From positions 496,001-560,000 of the forward strand of contig CAWBSY010000002.1 in NCBI GenBank assembly GCA_963791575.1: a stretch of DNA of 64,000 bases, written 5' to 3'. Shown one piece after another: positions 35,181 through 45,577 of the stretch; the stretch's first letter is position 1; each line of letters begins with the position of its first letter. A model generated the notes under the pieces. It did not search any database. It saw only the letters and a program-made list of their open reading frames with translations, and was not told the DNA's origin. This DNA is from JAOAPG01 sp963791575 (GTDB lineage Bacteria > Acidobacteriota > Terriglobia > Terriglobales > Acidobacteriaceae). The position numbers and the translations under genes were made by a program.

Positions 35181-36475
35181 ATGGCAAAAAACTTAGTCAC
35201 ACTCGTACTCCTTTTCGCCAGCATGTCGGCTCGTGTCGTCGTGTCGGCCAGTGTCACGCCCGACGCAGAAGATAATTCAGGAGCTTCGTCTGCTCAGTCG
35301 ATCAACCCAGTCATCGAGTGGAATAAAATTCTTCTGTCATCGTACGAACTCCTGGTGCCCAGCTACCCACTATTCATTCGACTCGCAACTTCGCCATCCT
35401 GCACGCCGCTATTTACGATGCCATCAACAACATTGAAGGAACCTTCAGTCCGTACCTTGTACGCGTCCCAGATGTTTCGCGTCTTGCTTTTCAACCAGCT
35501 GCGGGAAACCAAGCCGCCCATGACGTGCTGGTTGCGCTCTATCCAGCTTTTCAGGTGACACTTGATGCTGAGCTTCAGCAAAACCTGGCGAAAATTCCGG
35601 ATGGCCAGAATAAGGCTGATGGTATCGCCGTAGGACAAACCGTTGCGGCTCAGATTTTGTCTTTGCGAAGCAATGACGGATCGGGAGTCACTCCTCCACC
35701 GTTCGTGCCCGGAAATCAGCCTGGCGGCTACCAACTGACACCACCGAATTTTGCAGCAGCGGATTTTACGCAATGGCCTCAGGTCACTCCGTTTGCCTTA
35801 GCGCGTGCCGATGAATTTCGTCCAGGACCGCCGCCCGCATTGACGAGCGACGAATACACCAAGGTTTTTGACGAAGTCAAAAATCTGGGATTCATCAACA
35901 GCACATCTCGCACTCCGGAGCAGACCCAGATTGGAATGTTCTGGAATGGAAACATTCAGGACTTCTGGAACGAGATCGCGCAGACCGCAGCTTTGAAACA
36001 ACACCTTAATCTGGCACAAAGTGCGCCCTTGTTTGCATTGCTGAACATCAGTCTTGCTGATACCGTGATCGCTTTCTTTGACGCTAAGTACACTTACCAG
36101 TTCTGGCGGCCAGTCACTGCCATTCAAATGGCCGGCACTGACGGCAATCCCAATACGGAGCCCAATCTGACGTGGCTTCCGCTAACCACGAAAACCGCTC
36201 CAGACCCCGCGTACCCGGGCGCCCATAGCGCAATTAGTGCCGCAGGGGCGGAGGTGTTGGAGTTCTACTTCGGTCGGCAGTTCACTTTTGATGTTACGTC
36301 TGAATCCTTGGCGGGAGTGACGAGGCACTTCACCAGCTTTTCAGCTGCGGCGCAGGAGGCAGGATTGAGCCGGATTTATGCCGGTCAGCATTTCCGCTCC
36401 GATCACGTAGCTGGCAAACGGCTAGGCCATCAGGTTGCGGAGTCAGTCGACGAGACCATACTAGCTCCAAAGTAA
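35181..36475 (+). pseudogene. Secreted vanadium haloperoxidase/PAP2-type enzyme, frameshifted
   Basis: This protein of about 430 residues has a signal peptide. The first frame reads to NPVIEWNKILLS. At about 35340 one base is missing; the other frame continues VRTPGAQLPTIHSTRNFAILHAAIYDAIN and on to the end at 36475. The vanadate/phosphate-binding residues of the family are present: Lys and Arg-Pro in DAKYTYQFWRPVT, the PGAHSA loop (PSGH equivalent) and Arg/His in SRIYAGQHFRSDH. It would be an extracytoplasmic haloperoxidase or acid phosphatase. Both halves are intact, so the lesion is recent or a sequence error. Confidence 0.85.
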
Positions 36476-36930
36476 ATCACAGTTCTGAGATCGGCTGGTG
36501 CAATTCATCCGGGAGTCGAAGCTAACAATGCCGGCGCGCCGCAATAGCGCGTTCGGCATTTCGTTTTGGGTGGTCATGAATCAGGAGAGCATTGGCAACG
36601 TTCAACATGGCCGCGCGCCCGACTTGTTGTGTGGTCAATACGTGATAGGGAAATGCCGACCTGATATACCGAAGCACTCTTCAAGGTTCCCCGATTAGAT
36701 CAGCTCGGTTCGCAGCGGTAGCAGAGCGCGCAGCCGTTCTTCGCGAAGGTAGAGCCCGCAAAGCCGAATCGAACCCGAACTTCCCCAGAGTATTTACGAC
36801 AGGGAAATGGTTCGTGCAATTAGGTATGGCGGCACGTGGGATCGCCTCCTGCTCGAGTGCGACAGCTTCGGGGCTGGTATGCGACGATAGCGAGGCGGCA
36901 GAACTAGAACATACGAGTTGGAGGAGATCG
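36476..36930. other. Intergenic stretch without a supported gene
   Basis: No convincing gene is seen between the haloperoxidase-type and Hsp70-like genes. The in-frame sequence upstream of 36931 (from GTG 36814) is open but shows no Hsp70 similarity and is cysteine- and serine-rich, so it is probably noncoding leader or a remnant. Confidence 0.4.
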
Positions 36931-38223
36931 CTGGGAAAGCACATAGGACTCGATTTTGGGACTACTAACAGCAGCCTCGCTATACACGGTTCTGATGGAA
37001 ACGTAACGGTTGCGGTGTTTCCATCTTCATGGGGGTTAACCGAAAGCTTCAGGTCAGTTTCGTATTTTCCTCGGCAAGAATCTGTTCAACCGCGTAGACG
37101 TCGTGTCCTTGCTGGACCCTCTGCCATCGCCAGCTATCTGGAAGATGAGGAACCCAAGGGAAGGCTCGTTCAATCCGTTAAGTCCTTTGCCGCAAATCGC
37201 ACATTCACGTCAACCGTCATTTCAGGACGGCCATACACTTTTGGGAACCTGGTTTCAATCATCGTTAACGAACTGGTCAGAGAAGCAGAACAACAGATCG
37301 GTAAGCTCGGAGACAGGATCACCGTCGGACGCCCGGTTCGATTTGCTGGAGCCGAGAGCATTGAAGATGACAAGTTTGGCGTCGAGAGATTGACCTCCGC
37401 CTTGAATGACTGCGGATTTAAGCACATTCAATTTGAATACGAACCAGTCGGCGCTGCCTACTTCTATGAGAGAGGGCTTACTCAGGAAGAGCTGGTGCTG
37501 GTAGCGGATTTCGGCGGAGGCACAAGCGATTTTTCGATTGTGCGAGTTGGTCCGGGTTCACGTGCCCAGCACAGCACGGGACGGAAGATTGTGGCAAATG
37601 CAGGGCTGCCAATTGCTGGCGACACATTTGATGCCGCAATTATCCGCAACCTAATATCCCCACATCTTGGCGCCGGAACTGACTATCGATCCATGGACAA
37701 GCTGATGCCAGTCCCGGCATGGCTTTATCGCAATTTGGAGAGATGGCACTATCTTTCATTTCTTAAGGCTCCGGACACAATGCGCTTGCTGCGCTCTCTG
37801 AGAGTAACCGCAGTAGAACCACAGAAGATTGCCGCGTTAATCGAGCTGGTTGATAATGACCTCGGTTATCAACTGCATCAAGCAGTGCAGGCAGTCAAAA
37901 TTGCGCTTTCCGAAAGTGACCAAACTCAGTTCACTTTTGTAAATGGAGACATAAACATCCGTCAGCAGGTGCAGCGGTCTGCCTTTGAGCGTTGGATTGC
38001 GCCGCACCTTAAAGCCATAGAGCAAACGGTGGATGACCTTTTGAACTCCTCCGGGATTCGTGCAGCCGAAATCAATCGTGTTTTTCTCACCGGCGGATCG
38101 GCCTTTGTGCCTGCGGTTCGCGAAATATTCGTTTCACGTTTCGGATTGGAGAAATTACGAGGCGGCAGCGAGTTTACCTCAGTGGCAAAGGGTTTGGCAC
38201 TCAGAGCTGCCGAGCAGCGATAA
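36931..38223 (+). CDS. Hsp70-family protein (YegD-like), no substrate-binding domain
   Basis: This protein of about 430 residues has the actin-like ATPase signatures: phosphate 1 (HIGLDFGTTNSSLAI), phosphate 2 (LVLVADFGGGTSDFSIVRVG) and the adenosine motif (VFLTGGSAFVPAVREIF). The C-terminal beta-sandwich substrate domain of DnaK is missing, as in YegD-type proteins. The likely start is CTG at 36931, four bases after a strong GGAGGAG. The only ATG or GTG codons in frame (36826, 36814) add an unconserved extension. It is convergent with rarA. Confidence 0.85.
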   Translation: MGKHIGLDFGTTNSSLAIHGSDGNVTVAVFPSSWGLTESFRSVSYFPRQESVQPRRRRVLAGPSAIASYLEDEEPKGRLVQSVKSFAANRTFTSTVISGRPYTFGNLVSIIVNELVREAEQQIGKLGDRITVGRPVRFAGAESIEDDKFGVERLTSALNDCGFKHIQFEYEPVGAAYFYERGLTQEELVLVADFGGGTSDFSIVRVGPGSRAQHSTGRKIVANAGLPIAGDTFDAAIIRNLISPHLGAGTDYRSMDKLMPVPAWLYRNLERWHYLSFLKAPDTMRLLRSLRVTAVEPQKIAALIELVDNDLGYQLHQAVQAVKIALSESDQTQFTFVNGDINIRQQVQRSAFERWIAPHLKAIEQTVDDLLNSSGIRAAEINRVFLTGGSAFVPAVREIFVSRFGLEKLRGGSEFTSVAKGLALRAAEQR

Positions 38224-38250
38224 TAGGAATCCCAGCTTACTTCAGGGCAC

Positions 38251-39642
38251 TTATGATTTCGGTGCCATGCGGATCTTTATCTTACGAATGTCCTCAAGCC
38301 GCTGGCGCAGACGCTGCTCGAAGCCCTGATCCGTCGGCTTGTAGTAGGCGCGGTCGGCGAGATTGTCCGGCAGGCAGCTCATGTCTGTAATTTTTTCCTC
38401 ATAATCGTGCGCGTATTTGTAATCCTTGCCGTACCCGACGTTCTTCATTAGACCAGTGACCGCGTTGCGCAGGTGAAGCGGGACCGGGTCGGCTTCAGTC
38501 CTGCGGACATCTTCCATCACTGCACCGTAGGCGGTATAGAGCGCGTTGGATTTCGGCGCGAGTGAAAGATAGACGGCGGCTTGCGCTAGCGCGAGGAACC
38601 CTTCGGGCGGCCCAATGAACTCAAAGGATTCTTTGGCAGCGAGAGTTACCGCGAGAGCGCCGGGCTCGGCTAGGCCGATATCTTCGCTCGCCATACGAAC
38701 CATACGGCGGGCGAGGTAGAGCGGATCCTCGCCGGATTCGAGCATACGTGCGAGCCAATAGAGAGCGGCGTCGGGATCGGAGTTGCGAACTGATTTGTGC
38801 AACGCGGAGATGAGATTGTAATGCTCTTCACCGGATTTATCGTAACGCAGCAGTTTGCGTTGGAGGACGTCTTCGAGCAGCTCGGGAGTGAGGTGCCGGA
38901 CGCCGTTCTTGTCAGGTTGCGCACCTCGGACCGCCAGTTCGAGCGTGTTGTAGGCAGAGCGCGCGTCTCCATTGGCGAACGAGGCGATGCGGAATAAAAC
39001 ATCGTCTGGCGCTTCGATCTGGTTATTCCCGGGCGCGACGGCAGCACGATCGATAGCCAGACCGCGCTCTTTGTCGTTGAGGGCGCGGCGAAGAAGTTCC
39101 GAGATGAGCGGCGTCGCGAGCGGCTCCAGAATGTAAACCTTGGTGCGCGAAAGAAGTGGCGAGATCACTTCGAACGAGGGATTCTCCGTCGTCGCGCCAA
39201 TGAACGTGATATGACCCGCCTCGACGTGAGGGAGAAATGCGTCCTGCTGGGATTTGTTGAAGCGGTGGACTTCGTCCACAAAGACGATGGTGCGCTGGCC
39301 GGAATGGGATTTGCGTTCGGCGGCGGCCATCACTTCTTTGATCTCTTTAATACCGGTGAGAACCGCGCTGAAGGCGATGAATTCGGAGCGAGTGAGGCGG
39401 GCGATCAAGCGGGCGAGTGTCGTCTTGCCGCAACCCGGCGGGCCCCAGAAAAGCATTGAGCTCAGATCGTCGTTCTCGATTTGGATGCGGAGCGGTTTCC
39501 CCGGACCAAGGAGCTTTTCCTGTCCGATGAATTCGTCGAGCGTGCGAGGACGCATGCGCTCCGCAAGCGGTTGATGGGAGGCGGGCACATCGGGCTCGAT
39601 GGATTGTCCCTGCGAATTAAATGGAAGTTCAAATAAGCTCAC
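38251..39642 (-). CDS. rarA: Replication-associated recombination protein A (AAA+ ATPase)
   Basis: This 463-residue clamp-loader-like ATPase acts at stalled replication forks. The motifs are the N-terminal RPRTLDEFIGQEKLLGPGKPL, Walker A GPPGCGKTTLA, Walker B VFVDEVHRFNKSQQDAFL and sensor 1 FIGATTENPSFEV. The C-terminal tetramer domain includes YLSLAPKSNALYTAYGA. The length is normal and the frame intact. Confidence 0.95.
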   Translation of the reverse strand: MSLFELPFNSQGQSIEPDVPASHQPLAERMRPRTLDEFIGQEKLLGPGKPLRIQIENDDLSSMLFWGPPGCGKTTLARLIARLTRSEFIAFSAVLTGIKEIKEVMAAAERKSHSGQRTIVFVDEVHRFNKSQQDAFLPHVEAGHITFIGATTENPSFEVISPLLSRTKVYILEPLATPLISELLRRALNDKERGLAIDRAAVAPGNNQIEAPDDVLFRIASFANGDARSAYNTLELAVRGAQPDKNGVRHLTPELLEDVLQRKLLRYDKSGEEHYNLISALHKSVRNSDPDAALYWLARMLESGEDPLYLARRMVRMASEDIGLAEPGALAVTLAAKESFEFIGPPEGFLALAQAAVYLSLAPKSNALYTAYGAVMEDVRRTEADPVPLHLRNAVTGLMKNVGYGKDYKYAHDYEEKITDMSCLPDNLADRAYYKPTDQGFEQRLRQRLEDIRKIKIRMAPKS

Positions 39643-40048
39643 GGTTTCACTTCGTTCGGCATCGCTCGGGCGGCCTTTTCGCGAGTAGCCATTACTTGGA
39701 GCGTAGCAAATTCACTGGGGTTAATGCTAATGGAGATAATCCGTGACTTCGTGATCCCGTTCTGAGCAAGGAACTCACAAAATGGACGCTGGGAAAAAAT
39801 CTCGTCTTCCAAATTTTGTAGAGAGGCTGGCGTTTGTACAAGACATGGAATAACACGGGAATCTCGATGCTCGAATAGCCGAGAACACGGGGAACGCACG
39901 GTGGCGATTCACTTGCAAACAGGTTGGGCAATGAGGTTCTAGGGCCCGCCTTCCCAGCACGCCCCTAGCTGTTGGCAGACGATTTCCGCTTTCTGGTCAA
40001 GGGGCATTTTGACTCTCGTCGCAAGCGCTTTTGCGCAGGAGGTTGTTC
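39643..40048. other. Intergenic region between rarA and the first TonB-dependent receptor
   Basis: About 400 bases lie between divergent genes. No gene, tRNA or clear hairpin is seen. It should hold the promoters of both genes. Confidence 0.4.
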
Positions 40049-43000
40049 ATGCCTAGACTCGTTCTGACCAGAACGATTGTGCTTCTTCTCACAATCTTTG
40101 TCGCTCTTTCTTTCGCTTCTCGCGTCTTTGCCCAATCAAATTCTAAGTTGCGTGGAACGGTAACCGACCCGAGCGGAGCCGTCGTGGCGGGAGCAGACGT
40201 CACCGTAAATAATGAGGCAACGGGCCTTCAATATACTGCGAAGACCAACAGTATAGGCAGCTACGAGATGCCCTCGCTACCTGTGGGCATTTATACGATT
40301 CGGGTAAGCGCCACAGGAATGCGGCCAGTCGTTGCGAAAGGATTGGCTCTGGACGTAGGCCAGACCGTCGAAAGAAATTTCCAGTTGGTTCTCGGCGCCT
40401 CCACGACGGAGGTTAATGTATCGGGTGAAGCAGCCTTGGTAGACACCGGTAGCGCGACACTGGGTCAGGTCATCGATCAGAAGACGGTGCAGGAGATTCC
40501 GCTCAACGGACGACATTTCGTCGATTTGAGCCTGTTGACGCCGGGCACCGTGACGCCTCCAGCGAATGGCTTTCTCACGGCGCCCCTGCGAGGACAAGGA
40601 TCTTTTGCGTTCAACACCGCAGGCCAGCGGGAAGATACCGTCAACTTCATGATCAATGGAATTAACCTGAACGACATTGTTCAAAATCAGATTACGTTCC
40701 AACCTTCGATCAACACGGTTTCTGAGTTCAAGGTGGATAACTCCACCTACAGCGCGCAGTACGGACGGAACTCGGGAGCGATCGTAAATATTGCGACTCG
40801 GTCGGGCACGAATTCGTTCCATGGCGAGATATTCGATTGGCTCCGTAACGAAACTCTTGATGCCAAGAACTACTTCGCCGTGACTAAGGCTCCATTCAAG
40901 CGGAACAACTTTGGAGCCGCGCTGGGCGGTCCGATTAAGACGAATCGCGCGCACTTTTTCCTGAGCTACGAGGGAGTGCGTCAGCGGCAGGGACTGACCA
41001 TCGATAGTCCGGTGCTGAGCGATGCGCAACGCGCTCAGGCTCTGGCAACGGGAGATGCCGCGATCCAGAAACTGGTTCCACTCATTCAAACGGCGAATGC
41101 TGTCGACGCCAAAGGGAATGCTATCTTTCTAGGTTCTGCCAGTGCGCCGGTCAACATCGACCAGGGAACTGCGGACGTGGACTTCGATCTGAGCAAGAAT
41201 GACCGGCTGCATGGTTATCTCGCAATCCAGCAGGACTTGCGTCAGGAGCCGACTCTGCAGGGTAATACGCTGCCGGGATGGGGCGACACGCGGCAGTCGC
41301 GGCGGCAGATCGGAACCATCAATGAGGACCACATTTTCAGTAACACTCTGACGAACACCATCCGGCTTGGCTACAATCGCATCCACATTACGTTCCAGCC
41401 GAATCAGCAACTGAATGCGGCGAATTTCGGAATCGATAGCGGCGTCAATGCGTCCATCGGTTTGCCACAAATAGATGTGGGAGGTTTCGCTCTCGACTTT
41501 GGTGGTCCGAGCGGATTTCCCCAAGGTCGCGGAGACACCACAGCGGTTCTGAGCGATACGGTGAACTACCTGCACGGACGCCACGCCTTGGCTATCGGCG
41601 GAGAAATGCGGCGCGCCTACAATAACAATTTTTCGCAGGATACGACCATCTTCCGCTTCGCGAGTATATCGAGTTTTATTGCGGATCAGGTGACCTCGTT
41701 CACGTTTCTAGGAACATCCGCCAATCGCATTCTTGACCCGTCGTATGGCGGTTTCATCGAAGACACCTTCAAAGTGAGATCGAACCTAACACTCCAACTC
41801 GGATTCCGTTATGACTGGAACTCGACCCCAAGCGAAGCCGACAATCGGTTTGTCGTCTTTGATCCCGCAACTGTTACGCTGCATCAGATTGGAACGCCAG
41901 GATTTGGCCAGCCGTTCCAAACAGACAACAAGAATTTCCAGCCACGCCTGGGCATCATTTGGGATCCGCGCAACAACGGAAAAACTGTGCTTCGCGGAGG
42001 ATATGCGATCCTGAGCGATCAGCCCGTGACGGGAATCGTGACGGGACTCAATAGCAATCCACCCTTCACGCAACCGCTCACCTCGACTGCTGCTGGGCTC
42101 GCGCTCATAAATGCAGCGGCCGTTGCAGGGCCAACGGGACTTGCTCCCAACGCGATTAATCGCAACTTTGAGAATCCGTATGTTCAGTCATGGAACCTGA
42201 ACATAGAACAACAACTTTCAAACACCATGGTATTGAAGGTCGCGTATGTGGGTTCCAAAGGTACTAATCTTCGGATCGCACGAAATTTGAATCAGCTGGA
42301 ACTCGTGAATGGCGCCTTGGTGCGGCCCTTTGCGAATCTGTCTCCGAGCAGCCCGATTACGCCGGCTGCTTGCGTCGGGCAGCCCACTTGCCCGCTGGCG
42401 AATATCACAGAGGTGGACAGCGCTGCAGGCTCCAACTACAACGGACTCTGGGTAACTGTCGACAAGCGACTCTCGCATGGTTTGCAGTTCTTAACGTCAT
42501 ACGCGTACTCCAAGTCGATCGACGACAACTCTCTGAACTCTCAGGGAATCGTTTTGCAGAACAGCCTCAATGTAGAGAGCAATCGCGGCTTATCAGATTT
42601 CGATGTTCGGCATCGTGTTGTCATCAGCGGGTTCTACCAATTGCCATTTCATAAGAACCGGTTGACGGACGGGTGGCAGTTGGGATTGGTCACTCAGATC
42701 CAGTCCGGTAATCCGCTCAACGTCGTAACGGCGATCACCAGATTCACTGGAACAACCAACTTAGGCGCTTTGCGGCCCGATCTTTTGGGACCGGTTTCGG
42801 CGACTGGAAATCCCGCCGAATGGTTCAGCAACTTGAACAACTTTGCTGTGCCGTGTACCAATTCCAGCAATCCGACGACGTGCCACTTCGGCAATCTTGG
42901 CCGAAATTCACTCACCGGGCCGGGCTTTCTGAACACAGATTTTTCGACTGTCAAGGACACCAAGATAACGGAACGATTGAATCTTCAGTTCCGCGCCGAA

Positions 43001-43156
43001 TTGTTCGACCTTTTCAACCAGGCAAACTTCGGGAATCCAAATCTTACATTTGTACCCGGCAGCACGACCTTCGGAGTGATTCGTAGCACACGCTTTCCGA
43101 CCGGAGATTTCGGTTCGTCACGACAGATTCAGTTCGCCTTGAAGTTGCAGTTCTAA
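40049..43156 (+). CDS. TonB-dependent receptor with N-terminal carboxypeptidase-regulatory domain (Oar-like), 1
   Basis: This protein of about 1,035 residues has a signal peptide cut near RVFAQSN and a carboxypeptidase-regulatory-like beta domain (about residues 30-110: LRGTVTDPSGAVVAGADVTV). A plug domain follows (about 120-235, VNEIPLNGRHF-like region) and then a 22-stranded barrel ending in FALKLQF. Such Oar-like receptors in Acidobacteriota import large or complex substrates. The ATG at 40049 follows GCAGGAGG. It is convergent with the exported oxidoreductase gene. The substrate is unknown, though neighbouring genes suggest sugar acids. Confidence 0.9.
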   Translation: MPRLVLTRTIVLLLTIFVALSFASRVFAQSNSKLRGTVTDPSGAVVAGADVTVNNEATGLQYTAKTNSIGSYEMPSLPVGIYTIRVSATGMRPVVAKGLALDVGQTVERNFQLVLGASTTEVNVSGEAALVDTGSATLGQVIDQKTVQEIPLNGRHFVDLSLLTPGTVTPPANGFLTAPLRGQGSFAFNTAGQREDTVNFMINGINLNDIVQNQITFQPSINTVSEFKVDNSTYSAQYGRNSGAIVNIATRSGTNSFHGEIFDWLRNETLDAKNYFAVTKAPFKRNNFGAALGGPIKTNRAHFFLSYEGVRQRQGLTIDSPVLSDAQRAQALATGDAAIQKLVPLIQTANAVDAKGNAIFLGSASAPVNIDQGTADVDFDLSKNDRLHGYLAIQQDLRQEPTLQGNTLPGWGDTRQSRRQIGTINEDHIFSNTLTNTIRLGYNRIHITFQPNQQLNAANFGIDSGVNASIGLPQIDVGGFALDFGGPSGFPQGRGDTTAVLSDTVNYLHGRHALAIGGEMRRAYNNNFSQDTTIFRFASISSFIADQVTSFTFLGTSANRILDPSYGGFIEDTFKVRSNLTLQLGFRYDWNSTPSEADNRFVVFDPATVTLHQIGTPGFGQPFQTDNKNFQPRLGIIWDPRNNGKTVLRGGYAILSDQPVTGIVTGLNSNPPFTQPLTSTAAGLALINAAAVAGPTGLAPNAINRNFENPYVQSWNLNIEQQLSNTMVLKVAYVGSKGTNLRIARNLNQLELVNGALVRPFANLSPSSPITPAACVGQPTCPLANITEVDSAAGSNYNGLWVTVDKRLSHGLQFLTSYAYSKSIDDNSLNSQGIVLQNSLNVESNRGLSDFDVRHRVVISGFYQLPFHKNRLTDGWQLGLVTQIQSGNPLNVVTAITRFTGTTNLGALRPDLLGPVSATGNPAEWFSNLNNFAVPCTNSSNPTTCHFGNLGRNSLTGPGFLNTDFSTVKDTKITERLNLQFRAELFDLFNQANFGNPNLTFVPGSTTFGVIRSTRFPTGDFGSSRQIQFALKLQF

Positions 43157-43246
43157 TAGAGTCATTGGTAATACTCGCGCCTAAATGTTGGGCCGGGAAG
43201 ATATTACTGATTCCAAAAAGCCGATGCTCTATAAGCTGCGGCAGGG

Positions 43247-44392
43247 CTATAGTTTCACTATCTTCTCTGTTCTTGCAGCTTCGTAGATGGCCATCATTAT
43301 TTTCAGGTCGCGTAATCCTTCTTCTCCAGGCGTGAGCGGCTCTTTGTTTTCCATAACGCATCCGGACATGTGGTCCATCTCGAGCGCGAAGTGATCTTTC
43401 ACGGGAAGGGACCTTTCCTCGGTAGCTTCCCCGCGATGGACCCTCATACGCAAACCGCTATAGATGGTCGCGGGGTCCATTTCCAACCAGCCTTCCGTTC
43501 CTACGACCCGGTAGTGACTCTGCGAAGCGTATCCATAGCTGGACGTGCAGTTCGCGAGAACTCCGCTTGGGAAACGCAATTGAAAGTTGATCGTCTCCTC
43601 TACTTCTTTGAAACGGGGGTCGCCGGGGGTGGTGTACATGAATGCGTTCACTTCGGTAGGCTCTTCGCCGGAAAGGTAGCGTGCAGCTTGGAGAGAATAA
43701 ATGCCAATGTCCATCAGTGAGCCTCCACCTGCGAGGCCTTTATTTAATCTCCACTGGCTCGGGTCACCGATCTTCCATCCAGCGTCCGCCAAGATAACTT
43801 TCGTAGGTCCGAGTTCTCCGGAGTGCGCAATCCGGATAGCTTCCCGGTTGTACGGTTCATAGCGGCAGCGATAAGCAACCATTAACTTCCGGTTGGCTTT
43901 ATGCGCCGCATCGATCATCTGTTGGCACTCAGCAGGAGTATTGGCCATGGGTTTCTCGCTGAGGACATGCTTACCTGCTTGAAGTCCCCGAACCGTGTAT
44001 TCAGCGTGCATCCCGTTTGGCAAAACAATATAGATGACGTCGACTTCGGGGTTGTCCCTGATCGAATCATAGTTCTGATAGTTGTAAATGTTCTTTGGAT
44101 TGACACCGTAGCGCAAAGCCAGCTTGTTTGCTTTCTCTGGATGGCCGCTCACCAAAGCCACCACTTTGGATTTCTCGCATTGTGCAAAGGCGGGCAATAT
44201 CTGGTGCATGGAGAGACTGCCTAGACCAACAATGGCCCATCCCAACTTCTTGCCAGGTGTATCGGGAACGACAACCTGCTTCGCTGCTGCCTCACCAAAT
44301 AATGTTCCGGCAACGTTAGCCACAGCCAAGCCCTGGCCGACCTTCGTGAGAAACCCACGGCGTGTGATCTCTTTGCCGAAGTAGTCACTCAT
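43247..44392 (-). CDS. Tat-exported Gfo/Idh/MocA oxidoreductase
   Basis: This 381-residue protein has a Tat signal (EITRRGFLTKVGQGLAVANV, about residues 7-28). A Rossmann domain follows (GWAIVGLGSLSMHQILPAF). The EKP motif is in HVLSEKPMA, and the C-terminal Gfo/Idh domain has the GGGSLMDIGIYSLQ block. It resembles periplasmic glucose-fructose oxidoreductase, which keeps its NADP bound. GGAGGCA precedes the ATG. It lies 15 bases after the RraA-like gene, so the two form an operon. Confidence 0.9.
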   Translation of the reverse strand: MSDYFGKEITRRGFLTKVGQGLAVANVAGTLFGEAAAKQVVVPDTPGKKLGWAIVGLGSLSMHQILPAFAQCEKSKVVALVSGHPEKANKLALRYGVNPKNIYNYQNYDSIRDNPEVDVIYIVLPNGMHAEYTVRGLQAGKHVLSEKPMANTPAECQQMIDAAHKANRKLMVAYRCRYEPYNREAIRIAHSGELGPTKVILADAGWKIGDPSQWRLNKGLAGGGSLMDIGIYSLQAARYLSGEEPTEVNAFMYTTPGDPRFKEVEETINFQLRFPSGVLANCTSSYGYASQSHYRVVGTEGWLEMDPATIYSGLRMRVHRGEATEERSLPVKDHFALEMDHMSGCVMENKEPLTPGEEGLRDLKIMMAIYEAARTEKIVKL

Positions 44393-44407
44393 AATTTGCC
44401 TCCATCA

Positions 44408-45349
44408 TCACTTCGAATTTCGTTGCTTGCGAATTTCCTCAAGCCGCTTCTTTAAGTACTCCTGATATTCCTGCTTCACAGCTGGATCCGCCGGAGTGGG
44501 GTAGATTTCGGTGGATTTGTATTTGTTCTCATCAAATTTCTTCTTCGTCCACTCATCGTGAATACGGATTTCATCGGCCCGGTCGAGGACCTCCTGAACG
44601 AACTGCGGCGGAATGAAATATACACCTTCACGGTCGCCCACTACGAGGTCGCCTGGCATCACGGTGACGTCCCCGATTCGTACTGGAACATTGATTCCCG
44701 TCAGCATTACATTCCCAATTGGAGTCGGATCGACTGCGCGGAAGTAGGCAGGCATATCAATCTCCGAAATTCCGTTGAGATCTCGAATGCTCCCATCAAC
44801 CACCAAGCCTCCTCCATTGGTAGCCTTCATTACGTAGTAGAAGAGATTGTCCCCAACAATCGTTCCGTTCACTTTCTTGCCAAAGAGATCAACGATGAGC
44901 ACATCGCCGGGTTGCAGCATATCGATTGCAGTTTGATTCGTGAGATGCGGGATGCCATGGTCCTTCGCCTTAGCTCTCTCAGCACTATCGAAGTCAGCGC
45001 GTTGTGGCATGAATTGGACGGTAAACGCCCTTCCAACCAACGGCTTTGCGGGATGTAAAATTTGAAATCCATCGGCATACTGGTTGTTGAATCCCTTCTC
45101 CTGAAGAACCGCCCAGACTTCCTCCGAGGATAGGGCGCGTGCTCTCTCCACTAAATCGTTCGGCACTTTTGGCCTGCCGTCCGAGAAACGTTCAAATGGA
45201 TTTTGTGCCGTGTAATCGACCAGGTCCTGCTTGGAAAAAGTCCAGAGTTGCGCATATGTGAAGCTTGGTGCGAACAACGCAAGGGCTAAAAACCACAAAA
45301 AAATGTTTGTAAATAGTCTGGACAGTAAGGAAGATGCGGTCTTTTTCAT
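44408..45349 (-). CDS. Secreted RraA-like (HMG aldolase-type) protein
   Basis: This 313-residue protein has a signal peptide cut near FTYAQLW. An RraA-like domain occupies about residues 60-270, including QPGDVLIVDLFGKKVNGTIVGDN and GGLVVDGSIRDLNGI. These carry the Gly-x-x-x-Gly and Arg-Asp residues that bind metal and pyruvate in the aldolase members. A charged helical C-terminus follows. The RraA fold is normally cytoplasmic, so export is unusual. The ATG at 45349 follows GGAGATAACG. It is the first gene of the operon with the exported oxidoreductase. Confidence 0.87.
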   Translation of the reverse strand: MKKTASSLLSRLFTNIFLWFLALALFAPSFTYAQLWTFSKQDLVDYTAQNPFERFSDGRPKVPNDLVERARALSSEEVWAVLQEKGFNNQYADGFQILHPAKPLVGRAFTVQFMPQRADFDSAERAKAKDHGIPHLTNQTAIDMLQPGDVLIVDLFGKKVNGTIVGDNLFYYVMKATNGGGLVVDGSIRDLNGISEIDMPAYFRAVDPTPIGNVMLTGINVPVRIGDVTVMPGDLVVGDREGVYFIPPQFVQEVLDRADEIRIHDEWTKKKFDENKYKSTEIYPTPADPAVKQEYQEYLKKRLEEIRKQRNSK

Positions 45350-45577
45350 CGTTATCTCCAACAGGTCTAAAGATAGCGGCTTGACCATCCACTTGATCAC
45401 TATTCACCGCGAACTGAAATTCTCAAATTGGTAGCAATTTGTCAAAGAGTCAATCTTGTCTAGGCTTACAATCTTTGAGAAACTCAGGTCGTTTTTGCGA
45501 ACGCAGCAAAGAATTCCGACAGATGATTTCGAAGCAGGGAATATAAAACTTTATCGGTAGCTTGGAAGGACAAAAGC

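Noticed and set aside
39639..39960. Overlapping small reverse frames upstream of rarA
   Set aside because: Three mutually overlapping frames in an intergenic region, none with a plausible start or family.
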